From Luteimonas sp. YGD11-2 (lineage in GTDB: Bacteria; Pseudomonadota; Gammaproteobacteria; Xanthomonadales; Xanthomonadaceae), in contig NZ_CP035376.1 of the NCBI RefSeq assembly GCF_004118975.1, forward strand, positions 806,001 through 870,000: a DNA stretch of 64,000 bases, written 5' to 3'. The notes under the pieces are model-generated. The model searched no databases and was not told where the DNA came from. It saw nothing but the letters and a program-made list of their open reading frames with translations. Of the stretch, positions 29,012 to 38,466 are shown in pieces (the stretch's first letter is position 1; every line of letters begins with the position of its first letter). The position numbers and the translations under genes are program-made.

Positions 29012-30409
29012 TTACTCGCTGGCTGCCGGCACCCGGAAATCCGCAGCCGCCTCGGCCGCCAGATACGCGAACACCACATAGGCGGCGACGTTGTGCTTCA
29101 CGTCGGCGGCGTCGACCTTGTCGAGGGTGTCGTCGGCGTTGTGGTGCAGGTCGAAGTAGCCGCTGCCGTCCTGCCCCAGCCACGCCCAGGGCATGCCGGC
29201 CTGCGCCAGCGGGATGATGTCGGGCCCCGGGCCGCCCTGCTGCGGCTGGAACTCGATGCCAAGCGGTGCCAGCGCACCGGCGATCTGCCGCGACAATGCA
29301 TGGGTGGCGTCCTTGGCGCTGGTGTTGAACGCATAGATGCGCCCGGAGCCGAAGTCGCTTTCCGCGCCGATCACGTGCTGCGCCATCGCACCCGCGTGGC
29401 GCTGCGCGTACTGGCGGGCGCCTATCAGCCCCTGCTCCTCGTTGGCGAACGCGATCACCCGGATGCTGCGTCGCGGCCGCTGCGGCAGCTGGGCGATGAG
29501 ATGCGCGGCCGCCGCGGTGATGCCCACGCCGGACGCATCGTCCACGGCGCCGGTGCCGTGGTCCCATGAATCGAGGTGGCTGGCGATCACCACGATCTCG
29601 TCGGGCGCCTCGCGGCCGGTGAGCTCGGCGATCACATTGTGCGAGGTGTATTCGCCGTTCCAGCCGCAATCGAGTTCCATGCGCACGCGCACCGGGCCAC
29701 GCTCGAGCAGGCGCACCAGCTGTTCGGCATCCGGCAGCGAGGTTGCCGCGGCGGGGATCGGGGTCACGCCTTCGGCGAAGCGGGTGATGCCGGTATTGGC
29801 AACGCGGTTGCGGCTGGTGCTCAGCGAACGCATCAGGAAGCCCGCCGCGCCTTTCGACGCCGCCACCGACGGACCGCGGCTGCGCACCGGGCCTGCTGCG
29901 TCATAGCCGGAGCCATCGCGCGTACGCTCCATCACGAAGTCGACGAACACGATCTTCCCCGCCACCGCGTCGGCGGGCGCGGCTTCCAGCTCGGCGAAGG
30001 TCGCGTAGCGCACGATCTCGGCCTCCACCGTGCCGCCGGGGCTGCCGCCCAGGGCGGTCACCACCAGTGGCTGCGCATGCGCACCCACCACTGCGGCGCG
30101 CTCGCTGCGGCGCTCCCACTTCGGGAACGTCACCGGCTCGGTCCACACCCGGTCGAACCCCAGCGACTCGAACTTCGCCACCGCCCACGCCACCGCGCGT
30201 GCATCGGCCTCGCTGCCCGGCAGGCGCGGACCGACCTCGGTGGTCAGCGATTCGATGATGCGGTAGCCAGTGTCGTCGGCCAGTGCGCGCTCGCGCAGTT
30301 GCGCGGCGGTGTCGAGCGCATGCGACGGCAGCGGGTCCTGCGCCTGCGCGGTGAACGCGGATGCGAACGGCGCGGATCCAAGGGCGAACAGCAGGGCGGC
30401 AACGCGCAT
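29012..30409 (-). CDS. M28-family zinc aminopeptidase with PA domain
   Basis: Secreted aminopeptidase/carboxypeptidase Q-like enzyme, 465 residues with signal peptide MRVAALLFALGSAPFASAFTAQAQ. A PA-like insert (about residues 120-240, VAGKIVFVDFVMERTRDGSGYDAAGPVRSRGPSVAASKGAAG) precedes the catalytic part: VIASHLDSWDHGTGAVDDASG (zinc His/Asp and bridging Asp), ANEEQGLIGA (catalytic Glu pair), ESDFGSG and a late His in DLHHNADD. TTGGAG 8 bases before the ATG supports this start over the longer frame. Confidence 0.93.
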   Translation of the reverse strand: MRVAALLFALGSAPFASAFTAQAQDPLPSHALDTAAQLRERALADDTGYRIIESLTTEVGPRLPGSEADARAVAWAVAKFESLGFDRVWTEPVTFPKWERRSERAAVVGAHAQPLVVTALGGSPGGTVEAEIVRYATFAELEAAPADAVAGKIVFVDFVMERTRDGSGYDAAGPVRSRGPSVAASKGAAGFLMRSLSTSRNRVANTGITRFAEGVTPIPAAATSLPDAEQLVRLLERGPVRVRMELDCGWNGEYTSHNVIAELTGREAPDEIVVIASHLDSWDHGTGAVDDASGVGITAAAAHLIAQLPQRPRRSIRVIAFANEEQGLIGARQYAQRHAGAMAQHVIGAESDFGSGRIYAFNTSAKDATHALSRQIAGALAPLGIEFQPQQGGPGPDIIPLAQAGMPWAWLGQDGSGYFDLHHNADDTLDKVDAADVKHNVAAYVVFAYLAAEAAADFRVPAASE

Positions 30410-30579
30410 CGCACACTCCAATCGGCAGAACGGAAAGGTCGCGAGCTTAGCAGCCGGCGGCCGTGTCGCTCGAACGCAGGTTGCCTTCGCACGTGTCGCC
30501 ACGGCCAGCGTGGGTCGCGTGTGTCAGCGGCCGGTCATGCGCCGGAACGCTGCACTCGTGGGTCCGGACCCGGTTCGCT

Positions 30580-31011
30580 TCAGCCGACGCTGCCCGGCGG
30601 CTGCTTCAGCGCATCGCGGATCTCGCGCAGCAGCAGCACGTCCTCGGCCGGTGGCGGCGCCTCCGCCGGCGCCTCGGCCTGTTTGCGCTTGAGGCGGTTG
30701 ATGGCCTTGACCAGCAGGAAGATCGCGAAGGCGACGATGACGAACTGCACCATCGTGTTGAGGAAGATGCCGATCCCGATCGTCACCGCCGGCACGGTCT
30801 CGCCTGCGGCATCCACCGTCTCGCGACGCAACATGATTTCCCAGTCGGCGAAATCGACACCGCCAATCAGCAGCCCCAGCGGCGGCATGATCACGTTGTC
30901 GACCAGCGCGGTGACGATCTTGCCGAACGATGCTCCGATGACCACGCCGACCGCGAGGTCGATGACGTTGCCGCGCACGGCGAATTCCTTGAACTCGGCG
31001 AGTACGCCCAT
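30580..31011 (-). CDS. mscL: Large-conductance mechanosensitive channel
   Basis: Pentameric emergency-release channel opened by membrane tension. The 143-residue sequence has the family start [46 protein letters not shown], a periplasmic loop, a second helix ([30 protein letters not shown]) and a charged C-terminal bundle ([10 protein letters not shown] end). GAGGTG lies 4 bases before the ATG. A TATAGT hexamer at 31041-31046 may give it its own promoter at the end of the upstream FAH gene. Confidence 0.97.
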   Translation of the reverse strand: MGVLAEFKEFAVRGNVIDLAVGVVIGASFGKIVTALVDNVIMPPLGLLIGGVDFADWEIMLRRETVDAAGETVPAVTIGIGIFLNTMVQFVIVAFAIFLLVKAINRLKRKQAEAPAEAPPPAEDVLLLREIRDALKQPPGSVG

Positions 31012-31041
31012 CGCACACCTCTTCGTGAAAAGACGGCGCGA

Positions 31042-31761
31042 CTATACGTGCGCAGGCGTGATCCGGCACTCCATGCGCGCCACCTCGCCGAGCATGGCCA
31101 CGCAGTGGTCGCCGGGCGACAGCGCGGCGACGCCGGCCGGTGTGCCCATGAACACCAGGTCGCCGGCGCGCAGGTGGTACAGCTGCGACAGCTCGTGGAG
31201 GATCTCCTCCACGCTCCAGATGAGCTGTGACAGCGGTGCGCGCTGGCGCACCTCGCCATTGACGGCGAGCGACAGTTCGAGGGTGGCCAGTGCATCGCCG
31301 CCGATCGCGGACGCCGGCACCAGTTCGCCGATCGGCGCGGAGGCATCGAAACCCTTGGCGATATCCCAGGGTAGGCCATTCGACTTCGCCTCGGCCTGCA
31401 GATCGCGGCGGGTCAGGTCGAGACCGACGCCGTAACCGAACACCAGCCCGGAGGCGTCTTCCACGGCGAGAAGCCCGTGCGGGGCATCGCGGCCGATGGC
31501 CACCACCAGCTCGACCTCGTGGTGCAGGTCCGAGGTCGCGGACGGGTAGGGCACTTCGGTGCCGGTCACCACCGCATCGGCCGGCTTCATGAAGAACACC
31601 GGGCGGCCACGTGCTTCGCGTGATGCCGGCACCGCGGCGCCCATCTCGCGCGCATGGTCGGCGAAGTTACGACCGACGCAGTAGATGCGGCGCACCGGGA
31701 AACGCCCACCGCCACGCACGTTGACGCGCGGCGCCGCCGGCGCCTGGATCACGTCGTCCAT
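31042..31761 (-). CDS. Fumarylacetoacetate hydrolase-family protein
   Basis: 239 residues of the FAH/2-hydroxyhepta-2,4-diene-1,7-dioate isomerase superfamily: IYCVGRNFADHAREMG, PVFFMKPADAVVTG, DLHHEVELVVAIG (acidic metal ligands), GYGVGLDLTRRDLQAEAKSNGLPWDIAKGFDASAP and GDLVFMGTPAGVAAL. The size matches fumarylpyruvate hydrolase-type members, but the substrate is not evident. GAGGGA precedes the ATG. It follows the small membrane-protein gene by 10 bases. Confidence 0.88.
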   Translation of the reverse strand: MDDVIQAPAAPRVNVRGGGRFPVRRIYCVGRNFADHAREMGAAVPASREARGRPVFFMKPADAVVTGTEVPYPSATSDLHHEVELVVAIGRDAPHGLLAVEDASGLVFGYGVGLDLTRRDLQAEAKSNGLPWDIAKGFDASAPIGELVPASAIGGDALATLELSLAVNGEVRQRAPLSQLIWSVEEILHELSQLYHLRAGDLVFMGTPAGVAALSPGDHCVAMLGEVARMECRITPAHV

Positions 31762-31771
31762 GTGAAGTCCC

Positions 31772-32056
31772 TCAGCGCAGCAGCGGCTTGTCGACGATGC
31801 GGAACTCGGCATCGAGCACGTCGGCCGGCGCCACCGGGCGGGCGCGCTGGCGCAATGCGCGCGACACCAGGCCCACAGCCAGCATGCCGGCGCCGATCAC
31901 CACGCCGAACACCAGCAGTACCGCCAACAGGGCAAGGCCCACGAGGCCGATGCCGATGCGCAGCAACGGGTGCCGCGGTTTGCGGGGCGCGAACAGCGCG
32001 TCGAACATCGACGAATGCATGCGCAGGCGGAGGGTATGCAGGGTGCTGGAGAACAT
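31772..32056 (-). CDS. Small conserved membrane protein, unknown function
   Basis: 94 residues with one long hydrophobic stretch (LLRIGIGLVGLALLAVLLVFGVVIGAGMLAVGLV, about residues 31-64) that could form one or two helices, flanked by basic residues; the C-terminal part PADVLDAEFRIVDKPLLR is polar. Family not recognised. It precedes the FAH-family gene by 10 bases and is divergent from the Rieske gene. ATGs at codons 13 and 17 are alternative starts. Confidence 0.65.
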   Translation of the reverse strand: MFSSTLHTLRLRMHSSMFDALFAPRKPRHPLLRIGIGLVGLALLAVLLVFGVVIGAGMLAVGLVSRALRQRARPVAPADVLDAEFRIVDKPLLR

Positions 32057-32148
32057 CGGTCGTGTGACAATGTGAAGACTGTGTGTTGGACAGTATCCGA
32101 CGCCACAGGTTCCTGGAAGTAAGCAGTTCGTTAAAACGGAGTTCGCAC

Positions 32149-32472
32149 ATGTCGTTGATCGCCCTGTCCGCCATCCCCGATGCGGGCTTTGCCGATGTCG
32201 AGGCAGTCGTCGACGGCGTGGCGGAATCGCTGATCGTGCATCGCGATGGCGACGACGTGCGCGCCTGGCTCAACATCTGCCCGCATGCAGGGCGGCGGCT
32301 GGACTGGGCGCCCGGCCAGTTCCTGAAGTCGAAGGATGGCCTGCTGATCTGCGCGGCCCACGGCGCGAGCTTCGAAACGGCTGCCGGCATGTGTGTGTCC
32401 GGACCGTGCCGTGGCCAGAGCCTGCGGGCGGTGCCGGTGGAGGTGCGCGACGGCGAGGTCGTCCTGGCCTGA
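32149..32472 (+). CDS. Rieske [2Fe-2S] protein, single domain
   Basis: 107 residues forming a soluble Rieske ferredoxin, as used by nitrite reductase small subunits and ring-hydroxylating oxygenases. The cluster motifs are CPHAGRRL and CAAHGASF (C-x-H ... C-x2-H), with GPCRGQSLRAVPVEVRDGEVVL at the end. GGAG 8 bases before the ATG supports this start over one 22 codons upstream. No oxygenase or reductase partner is encoded nearby, so its electron partners are unknown. Confidence 0.9.
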   Translation: MSLIALSAIPDAGFADVEAVVDGVAESLIVHRDGDDVRAWLNICPHAGRRLDWAPGQFLKSKDGLLICAAHGASFETAAGMCVSGPCRGQSLRAVPVEVRDGEVVLA

Positions 32473-32487
32473 GCCGTCGGGCGGCGG

Positions 32488-34326
32488 TCAGAAAAACAGG
32501 TTGACCATCAGCACGATGACCATCGAATAGGCCATCGACAGCGGCAGGCCGGCGCGCCACAGGTCGCCGGCGGTGTAGCCGGCCGGGCCGGTCATCATCG
32601 AGATCACCGGATTGGACTGCGTCATGAAGTTGTTGGACGCCGACAGCGCGACGATCAGCGCGAACGCGGTCGGGTCGGCGCCCGCGGCCAGCGCCAGGTT
32701 GATCGCCAGCGGCACCACGACGATCGTCGCGCCGACATGGCTGATCACCAGCGAGAACGCCGTGGTCAGCAATGCCACCGCGATCTCCAGCACCCATACC
32801 GGCAGCCCGGTCGGCAACTGGTCGATGGTGTTGCCGGCCACCCAGGCGGCCGCGCCGCTGGAGTCCATCGCCCAGCCCAGCGGGATCAGGCACGCCATCA
32901 GGAATACGGTCTTCCAGTTGATCGCGCTGTAGGCCTCGTCCATCTTCAGCACGCCGCAGACCAGCATGCCCGCCACGCCGGTCATCAGCGCGATCGAGGT
33001 GGGGATGCGCGACGACAGCGCGATCAGCATCGTCACCGCGAAAATCGCCATCGCGATCTTGAACTTGTGCGGGCGCTGCTCGCCCTTGGGGTAGTCGGTG
33101 ACGACCACGAAGTCGCGGCCCTTGGCGTTGTCGGCCAGTGCATGCCAGAAGCTGTGCAGCACCAGCATGTCGCCGGCGCGCAGGGTCAGGTTGCGCACGT
33201 CGTCGGTGATGACCTCCTTGTCGCGGTTGACCGCCAGCAGGCGCAGGCCGAGCTGGCGGCGCAGCTGCAGTTCGTTGGCGGTCTTGCCGATGTAGCTCGA
33301 CGTGGGCGGCACCACCGCTTCGGAGATGCCGGCGCGCGCCGGGTTGAACAGGTCACCGAAGTTGCGCAGCCGCGCGCTCATGCGCAGGAACTGGTTCTGC
33401 GCGAAATCGGCCACGTGCTGGCGCGGGCCCATCACCCCGATCACGCTGCCCACCCAGATGCGGGTGTCGGCTGCGGGCGCCAGCTTGGCATCGCCGTCGG
33501 CCTTGAGTGCCAGCATCACCGGTGCGTTGTGCAGGGCCTCGGCCTCACCGAAGGTCATGCCCACCAGCGGGCTGTCGGCGGTGACGGTGAGCTCGAACAC
33601 GTCGCCCTCGATGCCGTAGGTGCGCGCGAAATAGCTCTGCGTGCGGCCTGGCGTGACGCTGGTATCGGGGCCTTCGCGCAGCAGCTTTTCACCGAAGAAG
33701 TGGAAGTAGCCCAGCCCAAGCGCCAGCAGTGCCAGGCCGATCGGCAACGGCGCGAACATGTTCAGCGGCACCAGCGTCGCCACGCCGGAGGGCAGGTTGG
33801 CATTGGCCGCGACCAGCAGGTCGTTGAGCAGGATCAGCGGCGAGTTGCCGACCATCGTCAGCGAGCCGCCCATCACGATTGCCGCGCCCACCGGCATCAG
33901 CATCCGCGACAGCGGCAGGCCGGTGCGCGATGAAAGCCGCGACAGCACCGGCAGGTACAGCGCCATCACCGACGGGTTCTGCATGAAGGACGAGTTCACT
34001 CCGGCGACGGCGGAGGTCAGCAGCAGCAGCCGTCGTTCAACGCCGTGCGCACGCCGCAGCAGCCAGCCGGCGAGGCGGTTGAGCGCGCCGGTGCGCTCCA
34101 GCCCCATGCCCAGGATCATCGTGGCGATGATGCTGATCACCGCGTTCGACGAGAAGCCGTTGAACACGTCCTCGGGCGCCACCTGCCCGGTCAGGCCGAG
34201 CAGCACCAGGATCACCAGCGCCACGAGGTCGGCGCGCACCCGCTGGAACACGAACAGGACCATCGTCAGGCTCACCAGGCCGAGGACGATCTTCATGTCG
34301 GTGGTGAGCGCGAGTGCGGTGTCCAT
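32488..34326 (-). CDS. SLC13-family (DASS-like) permease with two TrkA-C domains
   Basis: 612-residue inner-membrane anion transporter. The N-terminal membrane half includes GFSSNAVISIIATMILGMGLERTG and NSSFMQNPSVMALYLPVL ... GGSLTMVGNSPLILLND; about residues 215-380 hold two RCK_C/TrkA-C ligand-binding domains (DVFELTVTADSPLVGMTFGEAEAL and ISEAVVPPTSSYIGKTANELQLRRQLGLRLLAVNR); the second membrane half ends with SASNNFMTQSNPVISMMTGPAGY. The layout matches sulfate/dicarboxylate-type SLC13 permeases. It begins 20 bases after trmB's stop, so it may be in the thiS-thiG-trmB transcript. Confidence 0.9.
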   Translation of the reverse strand: MDTALALTTDMKIVLGLVSLTMVLFVFQRVRADLVALVILVLLGLTGQVAPEDVFNGFSSNAVISIIATMILGMGLERTGALNRLAGWLLRRAHGVERRLLLLTSAVAGVNSSFMQNPSVMALYLPVLSRLSSRTGLPLSRMLMPVGAAIVMGGSLTMVGNSPLILLNDLLVAANANLPSGVATLVPLNMFAPLPIGLALLALGLGYFHFFGEKLLREGPDTSVTPGRTQSYFARTYGIEGDVFELTVTADSPLVGMTFGEAEALHNAPVMLALKADGDAKLAPAADTRIWVGSVIGVMGPRQHVADFAQNQFLRMSARLRNFGDLFNPARAGISEAVVPPTSSYIGKTANELQLRRQLGLRLLAVNRDKEVITDDVRNLTLRAGDMLVLHSFWHALADNAKGRDFVVVTDYPKGEQRPHKFKIAMAIFAVTMLIALSSRIPTSIALMTGVAGMLVCGVLKMDEAYSAINWKTVFLMACLIPLGWAMDSSGAAAWVAGNTIDQLPTGLPVWVLEIAVALLTTAFSLVISHVGATIVVVPLAINLALAAGADPTAFALIVALSASNNFMTQSNPVISMMTGPAGYTAGDLWRAGLPLSMAYSMVIVLMVNLFF

Positions 34327-34346
34327 GCCCGGGTGGAGTCAGAACC

Positions 34347-35096
34347 TCAGCAACGGTCGTAGAGCAGGTCCCAGACTCCGTGCCCGAGTCGTTGACCACG
34401 GGTCTCGAAATGCGTCTGCGGGCGCCAGTCGGGACGCGGTACATGCCCGCGCACGCCAGCGCGGTTGCGCAGTCCGGCGGTGGCATCGAGCACGTCCCAC
34501 ATCTGCTCGGCATAGTCCTGCCAATCGGTCGCAAGGTGCAAGCGACCATCCGGCGCAAGTTTGTTCACCAGCAGCGCGGCGAACTCCGGCTGCACCAGGC
34601 GGCGCTTGTTGTGGCGCTTCTTGTGCCAGGGATCGGGGAAGTAGATACGGACCTCGTCGAGAGAACCGTCGGCGATCTCGTGCTCGAGCACTTCCACCGC
34701 GTCGTGGTGGTAGAGGCGCACGTGGTCGCTGCCGTCATCGCCCAGCGCATTGAGCAGGCGGCCCACGCCCGGTGCGTGCACCTCGATGCCGATGTAGTCG
34801 CGGGTCGGGTCCTGGCGCGCGGCAAAGCGCAGCGCCTCGCCATTCCCGAAGCCGATTTCCAGCACGCGTGGCCCGCTGCGGCCGAACACCGCGTCGAAGT
34901 CGCGCGGCGCGCCGCTGTAGTCCAGCCCGAAGCGTGGCCACAACGCATCGAACGCGCGCTGCTGTGCTTCGGTGAAGCGGCCCTGGCGCAATACGAAGCT
35001 GCGCACCGCGCGATGGCCGGGTGTCAGCGTGAACGGCTTTTTCGCCAGCCGTCCGTTGTCGGCGCCTGCGGCGCCGTGCCCGTCCTGCTCGTCCAT
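34347..35096 (-). CDS. trmB: tRNA (guanine-N7)-methyltransferase
   Basis: Methylates G46 of tRNA using SAM. 249 residues with [15 protein letters not shown] (SAM site), [15 protein letters not shown], the catalytic-region [24 protein letters not shown] and [13 protein letters not shown], all standard for TrmB. The ATG overlaps the thiG TGA by one base, with a TTG just upstream as the alternative start; coupling with thiG is likely. Confidence 0.96.
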   Translation of the reverse strand: MDEQDGHGAAGADNGRLAKKPFTLTPGHRAVRSFVLRQGRFTEAQQRAFDALWPRFGLDYSGAPRDFDAVFGRSGPRVLEIGFGNGEALRFAARQDPTRDYIGIEVHAPGVGRLLNALGDDGSDHVRLYHHDAVEVLEHEIADGSLDEVRIYFPDPWHKKRHNKRRLVQPEFAALLVNKLAPDGRLHLATDWQDYAEQMWDVLDATAGLRNRAGVRGHVPRPDWRPQTHFETRGQRLGHGVWDLLYDRC

Positions 35097-35893
35097 CAAC
35101 CGATCAGTCCATCGACCGGCGACGAGGCACTGGCATAACGCTTGCGCGGGATGCGCCCGGCGAGGAACGCGTCGCGACCGGCCTGCACGGCGAGCTTCAT
35201 CGCCCGTGCCATCCGTACCGGATCCTTCGCACCGGCGATGGCGGTGTTCATCAGCACGCCATCGCAGCCGAGTTCCATCGCGATGGCCGCGTCCGAGGCG
35301 GTACCGACGCCGGCGTCGACGATGATCGGTACCTTCGCGTTCTCGACGATCTCGAGCAGGTTGTAGCGGTTCTGGATGCCGAGGCCGGAGCCGATCGGCG
35401 CGGCCAGCGGCATCACCGCCACGCAGCCGATCTCCTCCAGCCGCTTGGCGAGGATCGGGTCGTCACTGGTGTAGACCATGACCTCGAAGCCATCGGCGAC
35501 CAGCTGTTCGGCGGCCCTGAGCGTCTGCACCACGTCGGGGAAGAGGGTCCTGCGGTCGCCCAGCACCTCGAGCTTGGTGAGGTTGTGGCCGTCGAGCAGT
35601 TCGCGCGCCAGCCGGCAGGTGCGCACGGCTTCCTCGGCGCTGTAGCAGCCGGCGGTGTTGGGCAGCAGGGTGTAGCGGTCCGGCGGCAGCACGTCGAGCA
35701 GGTTGGGCTCGTCGGGGTTCTGCCCGATGTTGGTGCGGCGGATCGCCACGGTCACGATCTCGGCCCCGGCGGCCTCGGTGGCGGCGCGGGTCTGGTCGAG
35801 GTCGGCGAACTTGCCGGTGCCGGTGAGCAGGCGCGAGCGGTAGGCCTTGCCGGCGATGACAAGCCTGTCTTCGGAGGGGAGGAGTGAGGTCAT
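35096..35893 (-). CDS. thiG: Thiazole synthase
   Basis: Builds the thiazole phosphate of thiamine with ThiS thiocarboxylate and DXP. 265 residues, TIM barrel: [71 protein letters not shown] (Schiff-base lysine region), [32 protein letters not shown] and [15 protein letters not shown]. Start MTSLLPSE chosen over a 16-codon extension. It follows thiS by 90 bases and overlaps trmB. Confidence 0.96.
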   Translation of the reverse strand: MTSLLPSEDRLVIAGKAYRSRLLTGTGKFADLDQTRAATEAAGAEIVTVAIRRTNIGQNPDEPNLLDVLPPDRYTLLPNTAGCYSAEEAVRTCRLARELLDGHNLTKLEVLGDRRTLFPDVVQTLRAAEQLVADGFEVMVYTSDDPILAKRLEEIGCVAVMPLAAPIGSGLGIQNRYNLLEIVENAKVPIIVDAGVGTASDAAIAMELGCDGVLMNTAIAGAKDPVRMARAMKLAVQAGRDAFLAGRIPRKRYASASSPVDGLIG

Positions 35894-35983
35894 CGCGGGA
35901 TTATCGCGCAGATGGATGTGATCGGCCTGAAGCCTTTCCATCCCGCGTCAGCAGTGCCGGCCTGGTCGGCCGCGCCGGGGAAC

Positions 35984-36184
35984 TCAGCCTCCGCCCAGCG
36001 CGTGCACGATTTCGACGCGGTCGCCATCTGCAAGCGTGTGTCCGTCGTGGCGCCCGCGCGGCACGATCTCGCCATTCACTTCCACGGCGACCCGGCGCCC
36101 GGCAAGGCCGCGCGCGACCAGCAGCTCGGTGATGGTCTGCGCCGCGTCGAGGTCCAGGCGCTCACCATTGAGGATGATATGCAT
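35984..36184 (-). CDS. thiS: Sulfur carrier protein ThiS
   Basis: 66-residue ubiquitin-like protein that carries sulfur as a C-terminal thiocarboxylate to ThiG. MHIILNGERLDLDAAQTITELL is the usual start, then VAVEVNGEIVPRGRH and the required C-terminal Gly-Gly (ALGGG). The frame is open far upstream against the autotransporter gene; the family length fixes the ATG at 36184. No TPP riboswitch motif is visible upstream. Confidence 0.93.
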   Translation of the reverse strand: MHIILNGERLDLDAAQTITELLVARGLAGRRVAVEVNGEIVPRGRHDGHTLADGDRVEIVHALGGG

Positions 36185-36322
36185 GCCGGCATTGTCGCCC
36201 TTTCGCCGCGGCCCTGCATCCGCATGACGCAGTGCGGCTTGTGTCGTGCCGGGCGCGCATGGAACATGCGCCACCGTCCGCCGGCGTACGCTGCCGGCGA
36301 CCCCACCTGTTCCGGAGGATGC

Positions 36323-38140
36323 ATGCGTCCGCTTGCCCGTACCGTTCTTGCCGCCGCGCTGGCCGCGGCCGCCCTGCCTGCCGTGGCCCAGCAGGGCCAG
36401 TTCTCGCGCACCGTGTTCTTCGGCGACAGCCTCAGCGATGCCGGTTATTACCGGCCGGTACTGATCCAGTCGATCGGCCCCTCCGGCGGCCTGGTCGGGC
36501 AGTCGACCACCAACCCGGGCTTCGTCTGGGCGCAGCACCTGGCCGAGCATTACGGCACCAATGGCGCGGCCAATGGCAATGGCCAGACCGGTGACAACTA
36601 CGCGGTGAGCGGTGCGCGCGTGGCGGTGGATACGGTGGGCGCCCTGGGCCCGACGCCGTCCACGGCCACCCAGGTGCAGCGCCACCTCGCCGGTGGGCGT
36701 GCCGATCCCGATGCGCTCTACACGCTGTGGACCGGCGCCAACGATGTGTTCGCGATTGCCGCAGGTGCTCCCCCGGAAGCCACACTGGCCAGTGCGGTCA
36801 CCGCGCAGGTCGGCCTGGTCGGCACGCTGCAGGCCGCCGGGGCGCGCTACATCATGGTGCCGACGCTGCCCGACATGGGGCAGACCCCGGCCGCGCGGGC
36901 GCAGGGCGCGGTGGCCCAGGGCCAGCTGACCGCGCTCGCCACCGCCTACAACGGCGCGCTCTACAACGGCATCAACAGTGCCGGCCTGCGGGTGATCCCG
37001 CTCAACACCTTCGGCTTCCTGCAGGAAGTGATCGCGAACCCCGGTGAATTCGGCTTCCGCAACGTGACCGCGCCGGCCTGTACGGTCGCGCAGTCGATCA
37101 CCTGCAACCCGGGCACGCTGGTGGCCGCGGACGCGGCCAGTGCCTATCTGTTCGCCGATGGCGTCCACCCGACCACCGGTGGGCACCGCGCGCTGGCGGA
37201 CTTCGCCATCTCGGTGCTGGAAGCGCCGGCGCAGATCGCGGTGCTGCCGCAGTCGGCCGCGGTGGTCGGGCGTGCCCGCGCCGAGCGCGTGGCCTGGCAC
37301 GTCGACGGCACGCCGGGCGCCGAGGGCAGCGGGGTGTGGTTCGACCTGCGCGGCGACTACCAGCGCTATGGCGACGGCGACCACTACGACGGCTTCGCAC
37401 CCGCGCTCACGGTCGGCTTCGACTGGACCCGCGGCAACACCGTGTTCGGCGTGTTCGGCGGCTACGGCGTGACGAAGCAGGACTGGGGCCTGCGCCGCGG
37501 CGACTTCCGCCACCGCGACGCCACCATCGGCGGTTTCGCCGGCTGGTACGGCGACAACGGTGCCTGGGTCAACGGCCAGCTGAGCTGGTCGAGCATCGAC
37601 ATCGACACCCATCGTCGCGTGCAGCTGGGGCAGGCCGTGCGCTGGCATGAGGGTTCCGCCGACGGCGAAAATCTCACCGCCGCCGTGCATGCGGGCTGGA
37701 ACTTCGCTGCCGGCAACCTGCGCCATGGCCCGGTGGTCGGACTGGTGTCGCAGCGGATCGATGTGGATGGCTTCGACGAAAGTGACCCCTCGCGCTCCAC
37801 CGCGCTGGGCTATCCAGACCAGAGCTTCGACTCGATGGTCGGCAGCGTCGGCTGGCAGGTCGCCTTCACTGAAGGCATGTTGCGCCCGTACGCCCGCGCC
37901 ACCTGGGACCGCGAGTTCGAGGACGCGCCGGAAGAGGCGTTCGCGCGGGTGCTGTCGCTGCCGGCCACCAGCGAATTCGCGGTGCCGGGCCTGCGCTACG
38001 ACGACAGCTATGCGACCGTCACCCTGGGCGCGCGCGCCGGGCTGTACGGCATGGAGGCGAACTTCGGTCTCAGCACCACGCTGTCGCACGCCGACAGCGG
38101 CAACTCGACGGTGTTCGTGAGCCTCAACCGCTCGTTCTGA
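36323..38140 (+). CDS. GDSL esterase autotransporter
   Basis: 605-residue surface esterase/lipase of the EstA type: signal peptide ending LPAVAQQG, an SGNH/GDSL passenger (about residues 25-310) with FFGDSLSDAGYY (nucleophile Ser), GANDVFAI and the Asp-His pair in FADGVHPTTGGH, then a 12-stranded autotransporter barrel from about residue 335 ending in VFVSLNRSF. It acts on the cell surface, cleaving acyl esters such as lipids. GGAGG at 36314-36318 precedes the ATG by only four bases. Confidence 0.95.
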   Translation: MRPLARTVLAAALAAAALPAVAQQGQFSRTVFFGDSLSDAGYYRPVLIQSIGPSGGLVGQSTTNPGFVWAQHLAEHYGTNGAANGNGQTGDNYAVSGARVAVDTVGALGPTPSTATQVQRHLAGGRADPDALYTLWTGANDVFAIAAGAPPEATLASAVTAQVGLVGTLQAAGARYIMVPTLPDMGQTPAARAQGAVAQGQLTALATAYNGALYNGINSAGLRVIPLNTFGFLQEVIANPGEFGFRNVTAPACTVAQSITCNPGTLVAADAASAYLFADGVHPTTGGHRALADFAISVLEAPAQIAVLPQSAAVVGRARAERVAWHVDGTPGAEGSGVWFDLRGDYQRYGDGDHYDGFAPALTVGFDWTRGNTVFGVFGGYGVTKQDWGLRRGDFRHRDATIGGFAGWYGDNGAWVNGQLSWSSIDIDTHRRVQLGQAVRWHEGSADGENLTAAVHAGWNFAAGNLRHGPVVGLVSQRIDVDGFDESDPSRSTALGYPDQSFDSMVGSVGWQVAFTEGMLRPYARATWDREFEDAPEEAFARVLSLPATSEFAVPGLRYDDSYATVTLGARAGLYGMEANFGLSTTLSHADSGNSTVFVSLNRSF

Positions 38141-38168
38141 CCTGGAGCCGCGTTGCCCTCACCCCAAT

Positions 38169-38360
38169 CCCTCTCCCGCACGCGGGAGAGGGGCTCGAGA
38201 AGTGCACAGCCGTCGCTCCTCTGGCGCGCGCAGGAGAGGCTCGAGAGGTGCCCAGCCGTCGTTCCTCTTCGCGCACGTGAGAGGGTTCCCGCAGTGCACC
38301 GCCGTCGCTGTCCCTCTCCCGTGTGCGGGAGAGGGTGCCCCGGAGGGGCGGGTGAGGGCG
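38169..38360. repeat. Four tandem palindrome-containing repeat units
   Basis: Units of 47, 46 and 46 bases (38169-38215, 38216-38261, 38262-38307) each begin with an imperfect CTCTCC...GGAGAG palindrome and end CAGCCGTCG or CCGCCGTCG; a fourth (38308-38360) has a perfect CCCTCTCCCG/CGGGAGAGGG stem and the GGGCGGGTGAGGGCG tail shared with 2420-2470. The outer units keep perfect palindromes while the two inner ones are degenerate. It fills the gap between the autotransporter gene and the tRNA gene. Confidence 0.82.
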
Positions 38361-38392
38361 GAAGGCGGAGAAGATCTCGACGCCGGGGAAAG

Positions 38393-38466
38393 TGGAGCGG
38401 GTGATGGGAATCGAACCCACGCTATCAGCTTGGGAAGCTGAAGTTCTACCATTGAACTACACCCGC
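38393..38466 (-). tRNA. tRNA-Gly (anticodon CCC)
   Basis: 74 bases including an encoded CCA. The acceptor stem GCGGGTG/CACCCGC, D arm with AGTTCAATGGTAGAACT, anticodon loop TTCCCAA in a TCAGC/GCTGA stem, and T arm GTGGGTTCGATTCCCAT with TTCGA all fold as a standard cloverleaf. The discriminator is T followed by CCA. It reads GGG codons. Confidence 0.96.

Noticed and set aside
36185..36322. TPP riboswitch upstream of thiS
   Set aside because: I looked for the CTGAGA and downstream conserved pieces on the reverse strand and did not find them; a model search would be decisive.
38169..38360. CRISPR array
   Set aside because: The units are directly adjacent, diverged palindromes without unique spacers and there are no cas genes, so this is a tandem palindromic repeat.
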